Source of the DNA: Marisediminitalea lipolytica
GTDB lineage: Bacteria; Pseudomonadota; Gammaproteobacteria; Enterobacterales; Alteromonadaceae
Direction: 5' to 3'
NCBI RefSeq assembly: GCF_001758465.1
Contig: NZ_MJIC01000016.1
Location: forward strand, 368,726-432,725
Length of the DNA stretch: 64,000 nt
The notes beneath the pieces are model-generated. The model was not told where the DNA came from. It saw only the letters and a list, made by a program, of their open reading frames with translations, and did not search any database. This document shows positions 1 to 9,603 of this stretch, piece after piece; the stretch's first letter is position 1, and each line of letters begins with the position of its first letter. The position numbers and the translations under genes are program-made.

Positions 1-298
1 AGCAGCCAAAACCGGCTTTGTTCATTGCATCAGGAACCGCTATAACCATTCCGTAACTTTCCGCAGCAGCCTCAAGATTTGCTGAAAGATAGGCGTCTAT
101 GGATTGTGTGCAGCCGTGAAGTACGACTAACAGCGAGCGTCCCTGCCCTATTGGTGATAGCGAATCAGGAGTATAAACATGCACTTTATTAAAGTTACCT
201 ACTGAAACATTCTGCTGCCAACTGCCAGCCTGAGCGGAAATGCTCAGCGCAGATGACATCAGTGTACCTGCAACGAGTAGCGTATTTTTTAACGTCAT
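1..298 (-). CDS. Exported PHB-depolymerase-family esterase (N-terminal part only)
   Basis: The gene runs off the left edge of the window; about 99 codons are visible. It starts ATG at 298 with AAGGTGG just upstream. The product begins with a Sec signal peptide (MTLKNTLLVAG..., cleavage near AQA). This is followed by a beta strand and the motif LVVLHGCTQ, which is typical of the LpqC/PHB depolymerase esterase family, where HGC(T/A)Q forms the oxyanion region of an alpha/beta hydrolase. The family hydrolyses extracellular esters such as polyhydroxyalkanoates or feruloyl esters. The catalytic serine lies beyond the window, so activity and substrate cannot be judged. The family call is fairly secure from the motif and signal peptide. 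Confidence 0.72.
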   Translation of the reverse strand, partial: MTLKNTLLVAGTLMSSALSISAQAGSWQQNVSVGNFNKVHVYTPDSLSPIGQGRSLLVVLHGCTQSIDAYLSANLEAAAESYGMVIAVPDAMNKAGFGC

Positions 299-544
299 AT
301 TACCACCTTCTTCTTTTTTGTATTTACCAATGGTTAACGCATTTTTGATCAATTATTAACATAATCCTCTAGCACTTTCGTACTGTGGTGTAAGTGGGTA
401 GTAATTTTGCCAGGATAAGAGCCAGAAACTGCTCTAAAGTAGTAATACTCTGTGACCAAAGTAGCAGGGGCTTTGTCAACGCACGGATACCTTTTTCGGT
501 ATAATGTTATTGTTTTGTAAATTCAGGCGGCAGTTGCGCTTACT

Positions 545-1816
545 ATGAATGCATCCAATAAAGTCACACTCACGATAATTTTTATTTTTACTGCGGTTTT
601 TAGTGTGCTGGCGGTTGCGATGTTCTATCAGGCTCGCTCGGATATCACCAGAGAGGGTCAGGGAGCACTGCAACTGGCGCAAACACTGGCCGAGGCAAAC
701 CTGGATACAACAACACTAAAACAAGTGCTGCAAAACAGCCGCCATCTGAGTGTAATCACCGGGCAGGAGAGCCGGGAAGTCGAACCGACTGGCGGATTTC
801 TGGAGCAGTGGCTGGCGCCGCAGTCGCCGGTTACCGTAATAACCTCAGCCTCTGGTCAGCAGTTTAGGGTACGAGCAAACAGCGGCGCAGAATTTGACGA
901 AATCACCGCCACGGTGAGCAATGTCCTGTTTATTTTTGTACTGGCGTTACTGCTTACTCTGTTTACGCTGCGCTATGCCGTTAATACCCGGTTAAAACCG
1001 CTGGCCGAACTGTGCCGGGGTCTGGATTCCATTCAAAGCGGTCAGTTTACGCTGTCTGCTGCCTCCACCGACATAGCCGAGATTCATACCCTTATCGAAC
1101 ACTACAATAACCTGATAAGTTCACTGGCCAGCAAAGAAACTCAGGTCGCAACATTGCGCCAGCGGTTGTCAGCGTTGCAGGAAAACGAACGACGACTGCT
1201 GGCTCGTGAATTACATGACAATCTTGGCCAGCTGATCACCGGCATCACGGTACAAACCTATATGCTTGAACAACAAAAACACAATCCCGATTTTATTGTA
1301 AAAGCCTGTGCCACTATTCAGCAGCAGTGTGATGCAGTACACCAGGGCATGAAGGATTTAACCAATCAGCTATATCCGGTCTTTCTGGGTAAACTGGGCC
1401 TGACGACGTCTATCGCCCAAATGATTCAGACCTGGCAGGATATTCATCAGATAGAGGTGAGCTGGCTGCCGGATGCCGCAACCATAGCGACTAACTTAAA
1501 CCGCGATACCCAGGTTTACCGTATCACTCAGGAAATTTTTAATAACATCGCCAAGCATGCCAAGGCCACCGAAGTCACCGTGAGCCTGACCGCTAACGAT
1601 GACGACTTAACCTTACAGGTCACGGATAATGGCCGTGGGTTTGTGCTTCCCGACAACACACAAACAGCCGGACTGGGCCTGGAATCCATGCAGGAAAGGG
1701 CTTCATTGTTGGGTGGGCATCTTAACGTAAGAACAAACTCAAGCGGCACCACCGTAACCCTGGTCGCGCCACTGGCATTACAGGATAAACATCACTATGA
1801 ATATTCTAATCGTTGA
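545..1816 (+). CDS. NarL-type membrane sensor histidine kinase
   Basis: 423-residue two-component sensor. A membrane segment at about residues 8-28 and a second at about 125-145 enclose a short periplasmic sensing region. A HAMP-like linker follows. The dimerisation domain is HisKA_3 type, with the phospho-acceptor histidine in ARELHDNLGQ (about residue 224). The HATPase domain shows the N box (EIFNNIAKHA), the G1 box DNGRGF and GLGLESM. This domain order is that of NarX/UhpB/DegS-type kinases. It overlaps the response regulator by 20 bases, so the pair is cotranscribed and probably translationally coupled. TATAAT at 500-505 is a possible -10. The stimulus is unknown; the periplasmic part is too short and unlike NarX to suggest nitrate. 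Confidence 0.9.
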   Translation: MNASNKVTLTIIFIFTAVFSVLAVAMFYQARSDITREGQGALQLAQTLAEANLDTTTLKQVLQNSRHLSVITGQESREVEPTGGFLEQWLAPQSPVTVITSASGQQFRVRANSGAEFDEITATVSNVLFIFVLALLLTLFTLRYAVNTRLKPLAELCRGLDSIQSGQFTLSAASTDIAEIHTLIEHYNNLISSLASKETQVATLRQRLSALQENERRLLARELHDNLGQLITGITVQTYMLEQQKHNPDFIVKACATIQQQCDAVHQGMKDLTNQLYPVFLGKLGLTTSIAQMIQTWQDIHQIEVSWLPDAATIATNLNRDTQVYRITQEIFNNIAKHAKATEVTVSLTANDDDLTLQVTDNGRGFVLPDNTQTAGLGLESMQERASLLGGHLNVRTNSSGTTVTLVAPLALQDKHHYEYSNR

Positions 1817-2432
1817 TGATCACGCCGTCGTCCGGCAGGGCTACAGCGCGCTGTTAACCATGATGCTGCCCGATGCAGTGGTCAGTGAAGCAGAAAACGC
1901 CCAACAAACCATAAAAGTGCTTTCTAACACTGACATTGATTTGGTGATACTGGATATCAACCTCGAGAACGCCAGTGGTCTTAACCTTGCCGGCCGTCTG
2001 ATGAAGCGCTGGCCGCGATTAAAGATTATCTTCTTCAGCATGTTTGACGAACCTTCTGTGGTTAATCGGGCCATCCAGACCGGCGCCAAGGGTTATCTGA
2101 GTAAACGCAGTAAACCAGAAGTGATGATAGATGCGATAAAAACGGTACTCAGTGGTAAACGTTATATCGAACATGACATTGCTATACAGCTAGCCACCCA
2201 TCAGCTCAATGATGCCGACAACAGCTGCAAACAACTGACCCAGCGGGAATTTGATGTATTTCTTGGCATTGCCAAAGGGCTTGAGCGGGCGCAACTGGCC
2301 GATGAACTCAACGTGTCCAGCAAGACGGTATCGAACATCCTCACCCAACTTAAGGCAAAGCTGCAAATTAATACCCATGCCGAACTGGTTCATCTGGCCA
2401 TAGAACAAGGTTACTTAAAGGTTGCGGTATAG
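1797..2432 (+). CDS. LuxR/NarL-family response regulator
   Basis: 211-residue cytoplasmic transcription factor, cognate partner of the overlapping histidine kinase. The receiver domain (about residues 1-120) has the acidic pair in IVDDHA, the phospho-acceptor Asp53 in VILDINL and the conserved lysine in GYLSKRS. The C-terminal LuxR helix-turn-helix (about 145-205) shows LTQREFDVF and VSSKTVSNILTQLKAKL. Phosphorylation by the kinase should control DNA binding. Target genes cannot be read from the sequence; the convergent LysR gene next to it is on the other strand. Confidence 0.92.
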   Translation: MNILIVDDHAVVRQGYSALLTMMLPDAVVSEAENAQQTIKVLSNTDIDLVILDINLENASGLNLAGRLMKRWPRLKIIFFSMFDEPSVVNRAIQTGAKGYLSKRSKPEVMIDAIKTVLSGKRYIEHDIAIQLATHQLNDADNSCKQLTQREFDVFLGIAKGLERAQLADELNVSSKTVSNILTQLKAKLQINTHAELVHLAIEQGYLKVAV

Positions 2433-2444
2433 CTTGCCCACCCT

Positions 2445-3329
2445 TTACAGGGAGGCAAAATAGGATTCCAGCAAAGTGATAGCCTCGCGGGTTTTGGCCG
2501 GGATAGTAATGCGGTCGGCCACCACAGCAAATACCCGGTAATCCGGCAGGGTCCACTCAGGCAGAATTTGCACCAGCTCTCCTTTATCCAGATAATGTTG
2601 CACTTCCATTTGCGGCAACACCGCATAGCCCAAACCATCCACAGTAAACTGAATAAGTGCCTGCATAGAATTGACGCTGAGTTTAGGTCGACTCAGCAGA
2701 TACGTTGCATTATTAACACCGGTGAGTTCGTGGGAAGGCAGGTGCTCGTATACCATGAAATTTTCTTTAACCAGGGCTTCCGGATGAGCGATTTGCTGCT
2801 GCGCCAGCGGATGCGAAGGCGCTACGCACAGCATCTGAGGCCAGGTAGCCAGCAGGCAGGACTTAAACCCGTCGTTTTCTATGGGTGCTAATCCCAACGC
2901 CAGATCCGCCCCGGTGGACACGATATCTTCGTAGCCCTCACCCAGGGTAACCGTTACCGATATGCGCTGAGAACTTTGCAGTAACTGCTGTAATGGTTTG
3001 CTCAACAGGCCACCACCAAATCCTTCCGGTGCCAGAATTTTTAGCTCACCACTGGGTGAATGGATCAGCGCATCAATTTCCTGCTGCCCTTGCCTGGCCA
3101 TTTCTAACACGGATTCACTGGTGCGGTAATAAATTCTGCCAGCTTCGGTCAGGCTTAGATGACGGGAATTGCGATTAACCAGTTGCTGACCGATATCATC
3201 CTCGAGTTTACGTAACTGCTGGCTTATGGCAGACACTGTCATGTGCATTGCTTTGGCCGCCTGGCTCAGGCTGCCAGTGTCGGCGACCGACATAAATACA
3301 TTGAGTGCTTTAACCAGTTTAGCATTCAT
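2445..3329 (-). CDS. LysR-family transcriptional regulator
   Basis: 294 residues. The N-terminal winged helix-turn-helix (about 1-60) shows AKLVKALNVFMSVADTGSLS and ISQQLRKLEDDIGQQL. The rest is a periplasmic-binding-protein-like effector domain. It is divergent from the TonB receptor gene starting at 3440, with 110 bases between them, the usual LysR arrangement. It may therefore regulate the receptor or the receptor-PepSY-DUF4198 operon, but no effector can be inferred. The start has no strong Shine-Dalgarno site. Confidence 0.88.
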   Translation of the reverse strand: MNAKLVKALNVFMSVADTGSLSQAAKAMHMTVSAISQQLRKLEDDIGQQLVNRNSRHLSLTEAGRIYYRTSESVLEMARQGQQEIDALIHSPSGELKILAPEGFGGGLLSKPLQQLLQSSQRISVTVTLGEGYEDIVSTGADLALGLAPIENDGFKSCLLATWPQMLCVAPSHPLAQQQIAHPEALVKENFMVYEHLPSHELTGVNNATYLLSRPKLSVNSMQALIQFTVDGLGYAVLPQMEVQHYLDKGELVQILPEWTLPDYRVFAVVADRITIPAKTREAITLLESYFASL

Positions 3330-3405
3330 AAGTGTTTAACCATTTCTAAAAGCTTCGTTCAAATTAAGTAGATTGTATCAAGAGTGCATCAATCTTATTC
3401 TAAAT

Positions 3406-3424
3406 ACAAATAATTCTCACTAAC
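3406..3424. promoter_or_regulatory. Fur-box-like site upstream of TonB receptor
   Basis: On the minus strand this stretch reads GTTAGTGAGAATTATTTGT. It contains GAGAATTATT, the best conserved half of many gammaproteobacterial Fur boxes. It sits 16-34 bases before the receptor ATG, where a repressor would block transcription. The other half is poorly matched, so this is only a candidate. Confidence 0.4.
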
Positions 3425-3439
3425 AATATCAAACTCAAT

Positions 3440-5440
3440 ATGAAATTTACGCCGTTAACCCTTGCCTGTTGTTCTGCTTTAGCTTCTTTTTCTCTGCTGT
3501 GTGAACAGGCCTACGCGGCTTCTGCCCCGGGAATGCCTGCGGCGGCCGCCGATTTAGAAACCATTGTGGTTACCGCTTCTGGTTCTGCGCAAATGCTCAA
3601 AGAAGCCCCCGCTTCCATCAGCGTGCTGAGTAAGGAAGACTTAAGTGAACGTTTATACCGCGATCTTACCGATGCGATGACAGATATTCCCGGCGTGGTC
3701 GTTACTGGTGGTGGTGACCGTGAGGATATTTCATTGCGAGGCATGGGCAGTCAGTACACGCTGATCCTGGTTGATGGCCAACGCCAGTCATCGCGTGAAA
3801 CCCGTCCCAACAGTGACGGCCCCGGTGTCGAAGGCGCCTGGATCCCGCCGCTGTCTGCCATCGAGCGGATCGAAGTGATCCGCGGCCCAATGTCGTCACT
3901 GTACGGCTCAGATGCCATTGGTGGCGTTATCAACATTATTACTGCAAAAACTCCTGACGAATGGCGCGGCGAAATGCGTTTTGATGCAACATTGCAGGAA
4001 AGCAGTGAGTCAGGAAATCAGTTTCAGACCACCTTCTTTACGGCAGGCTCGTTAATTCCCGGAAAACTGGGTCTGCAACTGTACGGCCAGTATTCTCAGC
4101 GCGAAGAAGACAATATTGTTGATGGCTTTCGCGACCGCGACAATAAAAATATCAGTGCCAAACTGGCCTTTACGCCTAACGACAATCACGAGTTTGTGAT
4201 TGAAGCGACCCATACCATGCAGGAAATTTACGCCACGCTGGGTAAAACGGTTGCCGAACTGGCCGAGGGCGAAGCCTGTGGCCGTCGCGGCTGCCCGGAG
4301 TCGAGCCTGACCGAGTACGACCGCACTAACCTGTCGCTCAGCCACACCGGCTATTGGGGCTGGGCTACATCACAGTCCTACGTCAAACAGGACGAGTTTG
4401 ACAACGATTCACGCCAGATGTTTGTAAAAAACATTGATACCCAAACCATGTGGGCTATTCCGCTTACCGATCAGTTAAGTCTCAGTGCGGGTGGTGCATT
4501 CTTTAAAGAAGAACTCAACGACTTAACCAGCAACCAGGTGTCAGATTTATCCCTGGTTGATGGCCACCAGTGGTCAGTGTTCAGCGAAGGCGAATGGAAA
4601 CTGACCGAAGAATTTGCCCTGACCACGGGTATTCGTTACGACGATGATCAGAATTTTGGCGGGCAATGGAGTCCGCGCCTGTATGGTGTCTGGCAACTTA
4701 GCAGTGACACTATCCTGAAAGGCGGAATTTCTACCGGCTTCCGTGCGCCCAACCTGCGCCAGATGAACCCCTCCTGGGGGCAAATAAGCCGTGGCGGCAA
4801 TATCTACGGTAACCCCGACTTAGCCGCAGAAACCTCCACCAGCTACGAGTTTGGTCTGTATCAGGACTTCGGTAAAGACAGTACGCTGTCTGCCACGGTT
4901 TTTTATAACAAGTTCGAAGATAAAATCACCCGCATCGAGTGCCCCGAAACATTATGTACCGACGGCCTTAACGATTTTGGTTCAGCGCCGACCACCTACG
5001 TGAATGTTGATGAAGCAATAACACAAGGTTTTGAACTCAGTGTGGAAGCAGCGTTAAGTGACAGCATCGAATTTAACGCCAACTATACCTACACCGACTC
5101 CGAGCAAAAAACCGGTCAGTATGCTGGCAGTCCGCTTAATCAGTTACCCAAACATCTGGTGCAGACCTCCTTCCGCTGGAGCATCAATGATGCAGCCAGC
5201 AGCTGGCTGCGGGTTAATTACCGTGGTGAAGAAAGTCAGCCAACCACGGGCCCGTCACAGGACAGTCTGATCGCGCCCTCTTACACCCTGGCTGATTTGG
5301 GCTTTAACTACTCACTGACCACGCCTATTAAGCTCGGCGCAGGTATTTACAACCTGTTCGATAAGCAAATAGGAATGGACGAATACGGTTACGTAGAAGA
5401 CGGTCGTCGCTACTGGCTGTCACTTACCTGGAGCTTTTAA
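3440..5440 (+). CDS. CirA/IrgA-like TonB-dependent receptor (probable siderophore)
   Basis: 666 residues. Signal peptide at about 1-27, then a TonB box-like stretch (ETIVVTASG), a plug domain and a 22-strand barrel ending in a terminal aromatic (LTWSF). The plug motifs SLRGMGSQYTLILVDG and IRGPMSSLYGSDAIGG closely resemble those of CirA/IrgA/FepA-type catecholate siderophore receptors. The stop and the next gene's ATG share bases (TAATG), so this is the first gene of a three-gene operon with PepSY/DUF2271 and DUF4198 proteins. Iron-siderophore uptake is inferred from family, context and the Fur-like site; the exact ligand is unknown. Confidence 0.9.
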   Translation: MKFTPLTLACCSALASFSLLCEQAYAASAPGMPAAAADLETIVVTASGSAQMLKEAPASISVLSKEDLSERLYRDLTDAMTDIPGVVVTGGGDREDISLRGMGSQYTLILVDGQRQSSRETRPNSDGPGVEGAWIPPLSAIERIEVIRGPMSSLYGSDAIGGVINIITAKTPDEWRGEMRFDATLQESSESGNQFQTTFFTAGSLIPGKLGLQLYGQYSQREEDNIVDGFRDRDNKNISAKLAFTPNDNHEFVIEATHTMQEIYATLGKTVAELAEGEACGRRGCPESSLTEYDRTNLSLSHTGYWGWATSQSYVKQDEFDNDSRQMFVKNIDTQTMWAIPLTDQLSLSAGGAFFKEELNDLTSNQVSDLSLVDGHQWSVFSEGEWKLTEEFALTTGIRYDDDQNFGGQWSPRLYGVWQLSSDTILKGGISTGFRAPNLRQMNPSWGQISRGGNIYGNPDLAAETSTSYEFGLYQDFGKDSTLSATVFYNKFEDKITRIECPETLCTDGLNDFGSAPTTYVNVDEAITQGFELSVEAALSDSIEFNANYTYTDSEQKTGQYAGSPLNQLPKHLVQTSFRWSINDAASSWLRVNYRGEESQPTTGPSQDSLIAPSYTLADLGFNYSLTTPIKLGAGIYNLFDKQIGMDEYGYVEDGRRYWLSLTWSF

Positions 5441-6489
5441 TGAACTGGCTATCCCGTCACTTCTTTAACTGGAAAAACTGGCACTGGGTAAGCTCGGCTG
5501 TCTGTCTCATTGGCATGCTGCTATTTGCGCTAACCGGGATCACCCTGAATCATGCTGGCAGCATCGAAAGCAAACCGGTCGTCACAGCCACCGAAGCAGT
5601 AGTAACAGAGGAATTACTGGCTGAGGTGATCCGGCAGCAAGCATTCACCCCGGCCTTTCGCCAATGGTATCGCGCTACCACGGGCAATAACCTGCCGGGC
5701 CAGATAAATGCCCAGTGGGATGATTTTGAAGTCTATGTCGCCCTGCCCCGGGCCGGGGGAGACCGTTGGTTTACCTTAACCCTGGACAGTGGCGAATTTT
5801 ACCAGGAAAGCATCGACCGCGGCGCCGTTGCTTACCTTAATGATTTACATAAAGGACGAAACACGCCAACCGCCTGGCGTTGGTTTCTCGATATCTTTTC
5901 AGGAGCATGTATTGTGTTTAGTGTCACCGGATTAATGCTGTTAAAACGCTATGCCAAAGGGCGCAAAAAAACCTGGCCGCTGGTGATAGCCGGCCTTGTT
6001 ATCCCCATCGCTTTTATCGTCTTTCCTTCCCATGCCAGTGCAGATGAACTGGAAATTACCCTGCCGCGCCTGAATGTGGCGGAATATCACGCCCCCTACG
6101 TGGCTGCCTGGCTTGCCGACGAACGAGGTCAACGCGTGGTGGATATTGCCGTTTGGTATGACCTCGACATGGCCGATAACGAAGGCGAAAAATGGTTAAA
6201 AGATTTGCGTATGTGGTGGCGACGCAGTGGCCGCAGCGCCAGTATGCCCATCGACGGTGTCAGTGGTGCCACCCGTCGCCCCGGTAAATCAGTGATCGAT
6301 CTGACCCATCGTTTTAATCAGGTTGCGGCTGGCAATTACTTTATTTGGGTCGAAGCCGCCCGCGAACTGGGAGGCAGGGAAACCCTGAAACTTCCCATCA
6401 CTTTACCCGTCGCTCAGCCTGTTAAGGCACATACCGAAGGCAAACAGGAACTCTCTTCAATCACTTTAACCATGGAACCTGAACAATGA
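5440..6489 (+). CDS. PepSY-associated membrane protein fused to DUF2271 domain
   Basis: 349 residues. The N-terminal half is a PepSY-associated transmembrane protein: WHWVSSAVCLIGMLLFALTG is a typical first helix, a second helix lies around residues 146-165 and a third at 176-200. The C-terminal third (about 205-345) matches DUF2271, with WYDLDMADNEGEKWLKDLRM and the stretch IDGVSGATRRPG. PepSY/DUF2271 proteins are commonly encoded beside TonB receptors and are suspected to help reduce or release iron in the periplasm; the biochemical role is unproven. The start overlaps the receptor stop (TAATG), and the end overlaps the DUF4198 gene by four bases. Confidence 0.8.
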   Translation: MNWLSRHFFNWKNWHWVSSAVCLIGMLLFALTGITLNHAGSIESKPVVTATEAVVTEELLAEVIRQQAFTPAFRQWYRATTGNNLPGQINAQWDDFEVYVALPRAGGDRWFTLTLDSGEFYQESIDRGAVAYLNDLHKGRNTPTAWRWFLDIFSGACIVFSVTGLMLLKRYAKGRKKTWPLVIAGLVIPIAFIVFPSHASADELEITLPRLNVAEYHAPYVAAWLADERGQRVVDIAVWYDLDMADNEGEKWLKDLRMWWRRSGRSASMPIDGVSGATRRPGKSVIDLTHRFNQVAAGNYFIWVEAARELGGRETLKLPITLPVAQPVKAHTEGKQELSSITLTMEPEQ

Positions 6490-7313
6490 AAACATCTTTA
6501 TTAATTGGCGCAGCAACGCTGGCTCTGGCCCTTACAAGCACCGTCACCCATGCCCATCGCGTTTGGGTTAAGCCTTCAGCAACAACCGTTTCTGGCGACA
6601 GTGAGTGGATCACCTTTGATGCCGCCGTTGCCAACAGTATTTTTAGTGCCGACCATGTTGCTTTGCCGGCGGATCGTTTAACCGTAGTGTCACCCTCTGG
6701 CCAGCCGGTGCCGATTCAGAATAGCCAGAAGCTGCGCTATCGCAGCGTATTTGATGTTGAGCTAACGGAGCCGGGTACCTATAAGGTCTTTAATGCCTCG
6801 CAAACCCTTACCGCATTCTGGCAGGATGCAAACGGCGAACGTCATTTCTGGCCTGGTCGCGGTAAAACCGGCAGCGTGGAAGAATTCTATAAAGCCGTCC
6901 CACAGGATGCCAAAGAGCTTATGGTGACCGACAGCGCAAGAAGACTGGAAGTTTACGTTACGCTGGGCGCGCCAACCGCCAGAAACAATCAACTTACTGG
7001 CCGGGGGCTGGAGCTAAAAGCGCTGACTCATCCCAATGATGCCTATACCGGCGAGCCGCTGGAATTTCAGTTTTACATGAACGGTGAAGTTGCACCACAA
7101 ACCGCCGTAACCCTGGTGAAAGAAGGTGAGAAATACCGCGATACCAATAAAAGTAAAGCGCTCACGGCCGATGCCAATGGCCTGATTAGTCTGCAAATTG
7201 ATGAGCCGGGCATGTACTGGCTGGAAGCCGAATATGAAGACGAAAACGTGGCACCACCAGCAATGAAACGCACTGGTACCTATGTATTAATATTCGAAGT
7301 ACTGCCATTGTAA
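6486..7313 (+). CDS. Periplasmic DUF4198-family protein
   Basis: 275 residues with a clear Sec signal peptide (cleavage near VTHA-HRVW). The mature N terminus HRVWVKPS and the two-lobed beta-rich sequence, with YTGEPLEFQFYMNG and DEPGMYWLEAEYED, are typical of DUF4198 (CbiK/NikM-like). Members are often linked to nickel, cobalt or iron uptake. It overlaps the preceding PepSY gene as ATGA, so the three genes form one operon. It probably helps periplasmic metal handling, an inference from context. Confidence 0.8.
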   Translation: MKTSLLIGAATLALALTSTVTHAHRVWVKPSATTVSGDSEWITFDAAVANSIFSADHVALPADRLTVVSPSGQPVPIQNSQKLRYRSVFDVELTEPGTYKVFNASQTLTAFWQDANGERHFWPGRGKTGSVEEFYKAVPQDAKELMVTDSARRLEVYVTLGAPTARNNQLTGRGLELKALTHPNDAYTGEPLEFQFYMNGEVAPQTAVTLVKEGEKYRDTNKSKALTADANGLISLQIDEPGMYWLEAEYEDENVAPPAMKRTGTYVLIFEVLPL

Positions 7314-7444
7314 CTTCGGTCTGCCGGGTTGGTCGTCGGTCCTGCCCGGTTCGCTTTTCTTACCCTAATCCCTCCTCTCTGGCACCACAGCCCTCTAATC
7401 AAACTCACTAACTTAGTCAGTATGATCTAAATCAAAATAACAAA

Positions 7445-7460
7445 GATAATAACTATTATC
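7445..7460. promoter_or_regulatory. Fur-box candidate (GATAAT-N4-ATTATC)
   Basis: A perfect inverted repeat, GATAAT AACT ATTATC, lies about 80 bases before the GTG start of the second TonB receptor. Its hexamers are those of the Fur consensus GATAATGATAATCATTATC. It is the best iron-repressor site in the window. Confidence 0.65.
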
Positions 7461-7505
7461 ATTTGCGTTGACCTTACGCCTTGTATAAAGTCCACCATAA
7501 ATAAG

Positions 7506-7518
7506 AATGACTATCATT
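7506..7518. promoter_or_regulatory. Second Fur-like half site near the start of the TonB receptor
   Basis: AATGA CTA TCATT is an inverted repeat of Fur-type half-sites, 20-32 bases before the GTG start and 45 bases after the stronger Fur-box candidate. Paired sites suit cooperative Fur binding. It is short enough to be chance. Confidence 0.4.
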
Positions 7519-7537
7519 TAGTTTGAGGACTCAATTC

Positions 7538-9520
7538 GTGAAAAAGCATTATCTGGCCTGTGCTTTGCTGGCGGTAATTAACGGTTATGCGGTAGCTGAA
7601 GAAGACAACGTAGAACTGATTCAGGTATGGGGAACTAAAGTCAAAAGTTCTTCAGTGTACGTAGGCGAACAGGCCATTGCCTCTAAGCAAGCAGATCATT
7701 TAAGTGACTTACTACGCGATATTCCCGGTGTGGACGTGGGTGGTACTCACTCCTTAAATCAACGCATCAATGTGCGCGGCCTGGATGACACGGATCTCGA
7801 AGTCCTTATCGATGGTGCCTCACAAAATAACTACATGTTCCACCATATGGGTAACCTGAATATCAACCCGGATATACTCGAATCGGTCGATATCCAGGTG
7901 GGTTCAAACTCGGTAGTTCACTCTGGTCTTGGCGGTGCGCTGGAATTCAGAACCAAGTCAGCCAGCGATATTCTGCGTGGTGGCGAGCAGTTTGGTGGCC
8001 GTGTACTGGCGGGCTATAACACTAATGATCTGCAGTATCTGTCATTGACAGCTTTTGGTCAGCTTACTGACAGCCTGGATGTGCTGGCCTACGGCTCGAC
8101 CATGAATAACAATAACTTTGAAGACGGCGCTGGCATCGAAGTTCTGGGCAGCGACGGCAAAATTCAAAATGCCATGGTCAAACTGGGTTGGGATATCGAT
8201 GCTCAACAGCGTTTCTCAGTGAAGTACGATACCTACCGTAACCACGGCATGTACGCCGCACGTCCGGACATGGGCGTAAGAACCAACGCAGCCATTGGCG
8301 GCGGTGAAGTGCCGTTATTCGACACCCACTACGACCGCGATACCATCAGCGGCCACTACGAACTCAATATGGGTACCGCGCTTAACCTGCGCGCCGACCT
8401 GTATCAAAACGAACAGGAATTGTGGCGGGTATATAACGGCGCTACCACTGAAGGAACATCAACCAATACCGGCCTGACCTTAATTGCCAATAGCTTAGTG
8501 AAAACCAGCGGCATCGACCACCAGCTGACTTACGGTGTTAAGTGGATCAATGCAGATAACGACGTGAGCAGTGTTACCGCTGACGAAATGACCACAGGCG
8601 CAGAAGAAACCGACGATACCGGCATTTTCATCGAAGACGCAATTTACTTTGGTAACGGCCTGACCGTGACTCCTGGTGTGCGCTTTAACAGCTACGAAAA
8701 GTCATCAGCCGCGCAGCCAGAAAAAGACAGCTGGACCGACTGGCAAATGGCGCTGGCCGCGGAGTATTCCGTTACCCGCGAATTAACCATTCATGCCAGC
8801 ACCACCGACCTGTTTAAAGGCCCGCAGCCAGGTGAAATATTCAACAACGAACAGGCGGGTAAGGTACGTAACCCGGAACTTGAGCCTGAAACCGGCACCA
8901 ACCGCGAGGCCGGTATTCGCTACCGCAGTGCCGATGTACTGGGCGCTGACGAATTCAGCACAGCCGTTACCGTATTCAGAACCGAAGTAGACAACTACAT
9001 TGAAGCTGTGGACTACCCTGAAGATGAGTGTACCGGGCGCGGCTGTCTGCAATGGGACCGCAACATCGGTACCGTTGAAATTGACGGTTTTGAAGCAAGT
9101 ATTTTCTATGCCATTGGTGACTTCAACGCCCTGGTAACCTACGCTAAGTCCGACTCTGATATTCAGGATGGTTCAGCCACAACAGCGCCGCTGGATCGTG
9201 AAGTCGGCGACAGCATGGGCTTAACCCTGAATTACTATGTGACCGATATTAATTTGGATCTGCGCTGGCATTCACAAAAAACCTTCGCCGAAGACGCTAA
9301 GGAAGGTTATACCGTGCATAACCTGACCGCTATCTGGGAACCGGCATATTTTAATACCGATCTGAACGTAACTCTGGGTATCGAGAATATCTTCGACCGG
9401 CTCTATGTCTCCCATGCCTCGCGCACCGGCACCACTACCCATCCGGTATTTGGCCCGCTGGAACTCAGCGACTATGAACCAGGTCGCAACATCAAGCTGT
9501 CTGTTGCCTATAAATTCTAA
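7538..9520 (+). CDS. TonB-dependent outer-membrane receptor
   Basis: 660 residues from a GTG start at 7538. That start places GAGGA eight bases upstream and gives a clean signal peptide (VKKHYLACALLAV...); a TTG 15 bases upstream in the same frame is less likely. The plug shows LSDLLRDIPGVDV, NVRGLDD and VGSNSVVHSGLGGALEF. The barrel ends in ...SVAYKF with a terminal Phe. It takes up an unknown ligand, driven by TonB. Two Fur-like sites upstream suggest iron repression. It is a single-gene unit closed by a strong terminator. It is only distantly like the first receptor, so the ligands probably differ. Confidence 0.9.
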   Translation: MKKHYLACALLAVINGYAVAEEDNVELIQVWGTKVKSSSVYVGEQAIASKQADHLSDLLRDIPGVDVGGTHSLNQRINVRGLDDTDLEVLIDGASQNNYMFHHMGNLNINPDILESVDIQVGSNSVVHSGLGGALEFRTKSASDILRGGEQFGGRVLAGYNTNDLQYLSLTAFGQLTDSLDVLAYGSTMNNNNFEDGAGIEVLGSDGKIQNAMVKLGWDIDAQQRFSVKYDTYRNHGMYAARPDMGVRTNAAIGGGEVPLFDTHYDRDTISGHYELNMGTALNLRADLYQNEQELWRVYNGATTEGTSTNTGLTLIANSLVKTSGIDHQLTYGVKWINADNDVSSVTADEMTTGAEETDDTGIFIEDAIYFGNGLTVTPGVRFNSYEKSSAAQPEKDSWTDWQMALAAEYSVTRELTIHASTTDLFKGPQPGEIFNNEQAGKVRNPELEPETGTNREAGIRYRSADVLGADEFSTAVTVFRTEVDNYIEAVDYPEDECTGRGCLQWDRNIGTVEIDGFEASIFYAIGDFNALVTYAKSDSDIQDGSATTAPLDREVGDSMGLTLNYYVTDINLDLRWHSQKTFAEDAKEGYTVHNLTAIWEPAYFNTDLNVTLGIENIFDRLYVSHASRTGTTTHPVFGPLELSDYEPGRNIKLSVAYKF

Positions 9521-9529
9521 TCCGGATTA

Positions 9530-9557
9530 ATCGCCCGCTTCGCCGGGCGATTCTTTT
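9530..9557 (+). terminator. Rho-independent terminator
   Basis: An eight-base stem, ATCGCCCG / CGGGCGAT, with a six-base loop is followed by TCTTTT. It begins 10 bases after the TonB receptor stop. Confidence 0.85.
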
Positions 9558-9603
9558 GCCCTCGACACAATGGCTAACAGTCCTCGTAATCAGGGAGTCT
9601 GCC

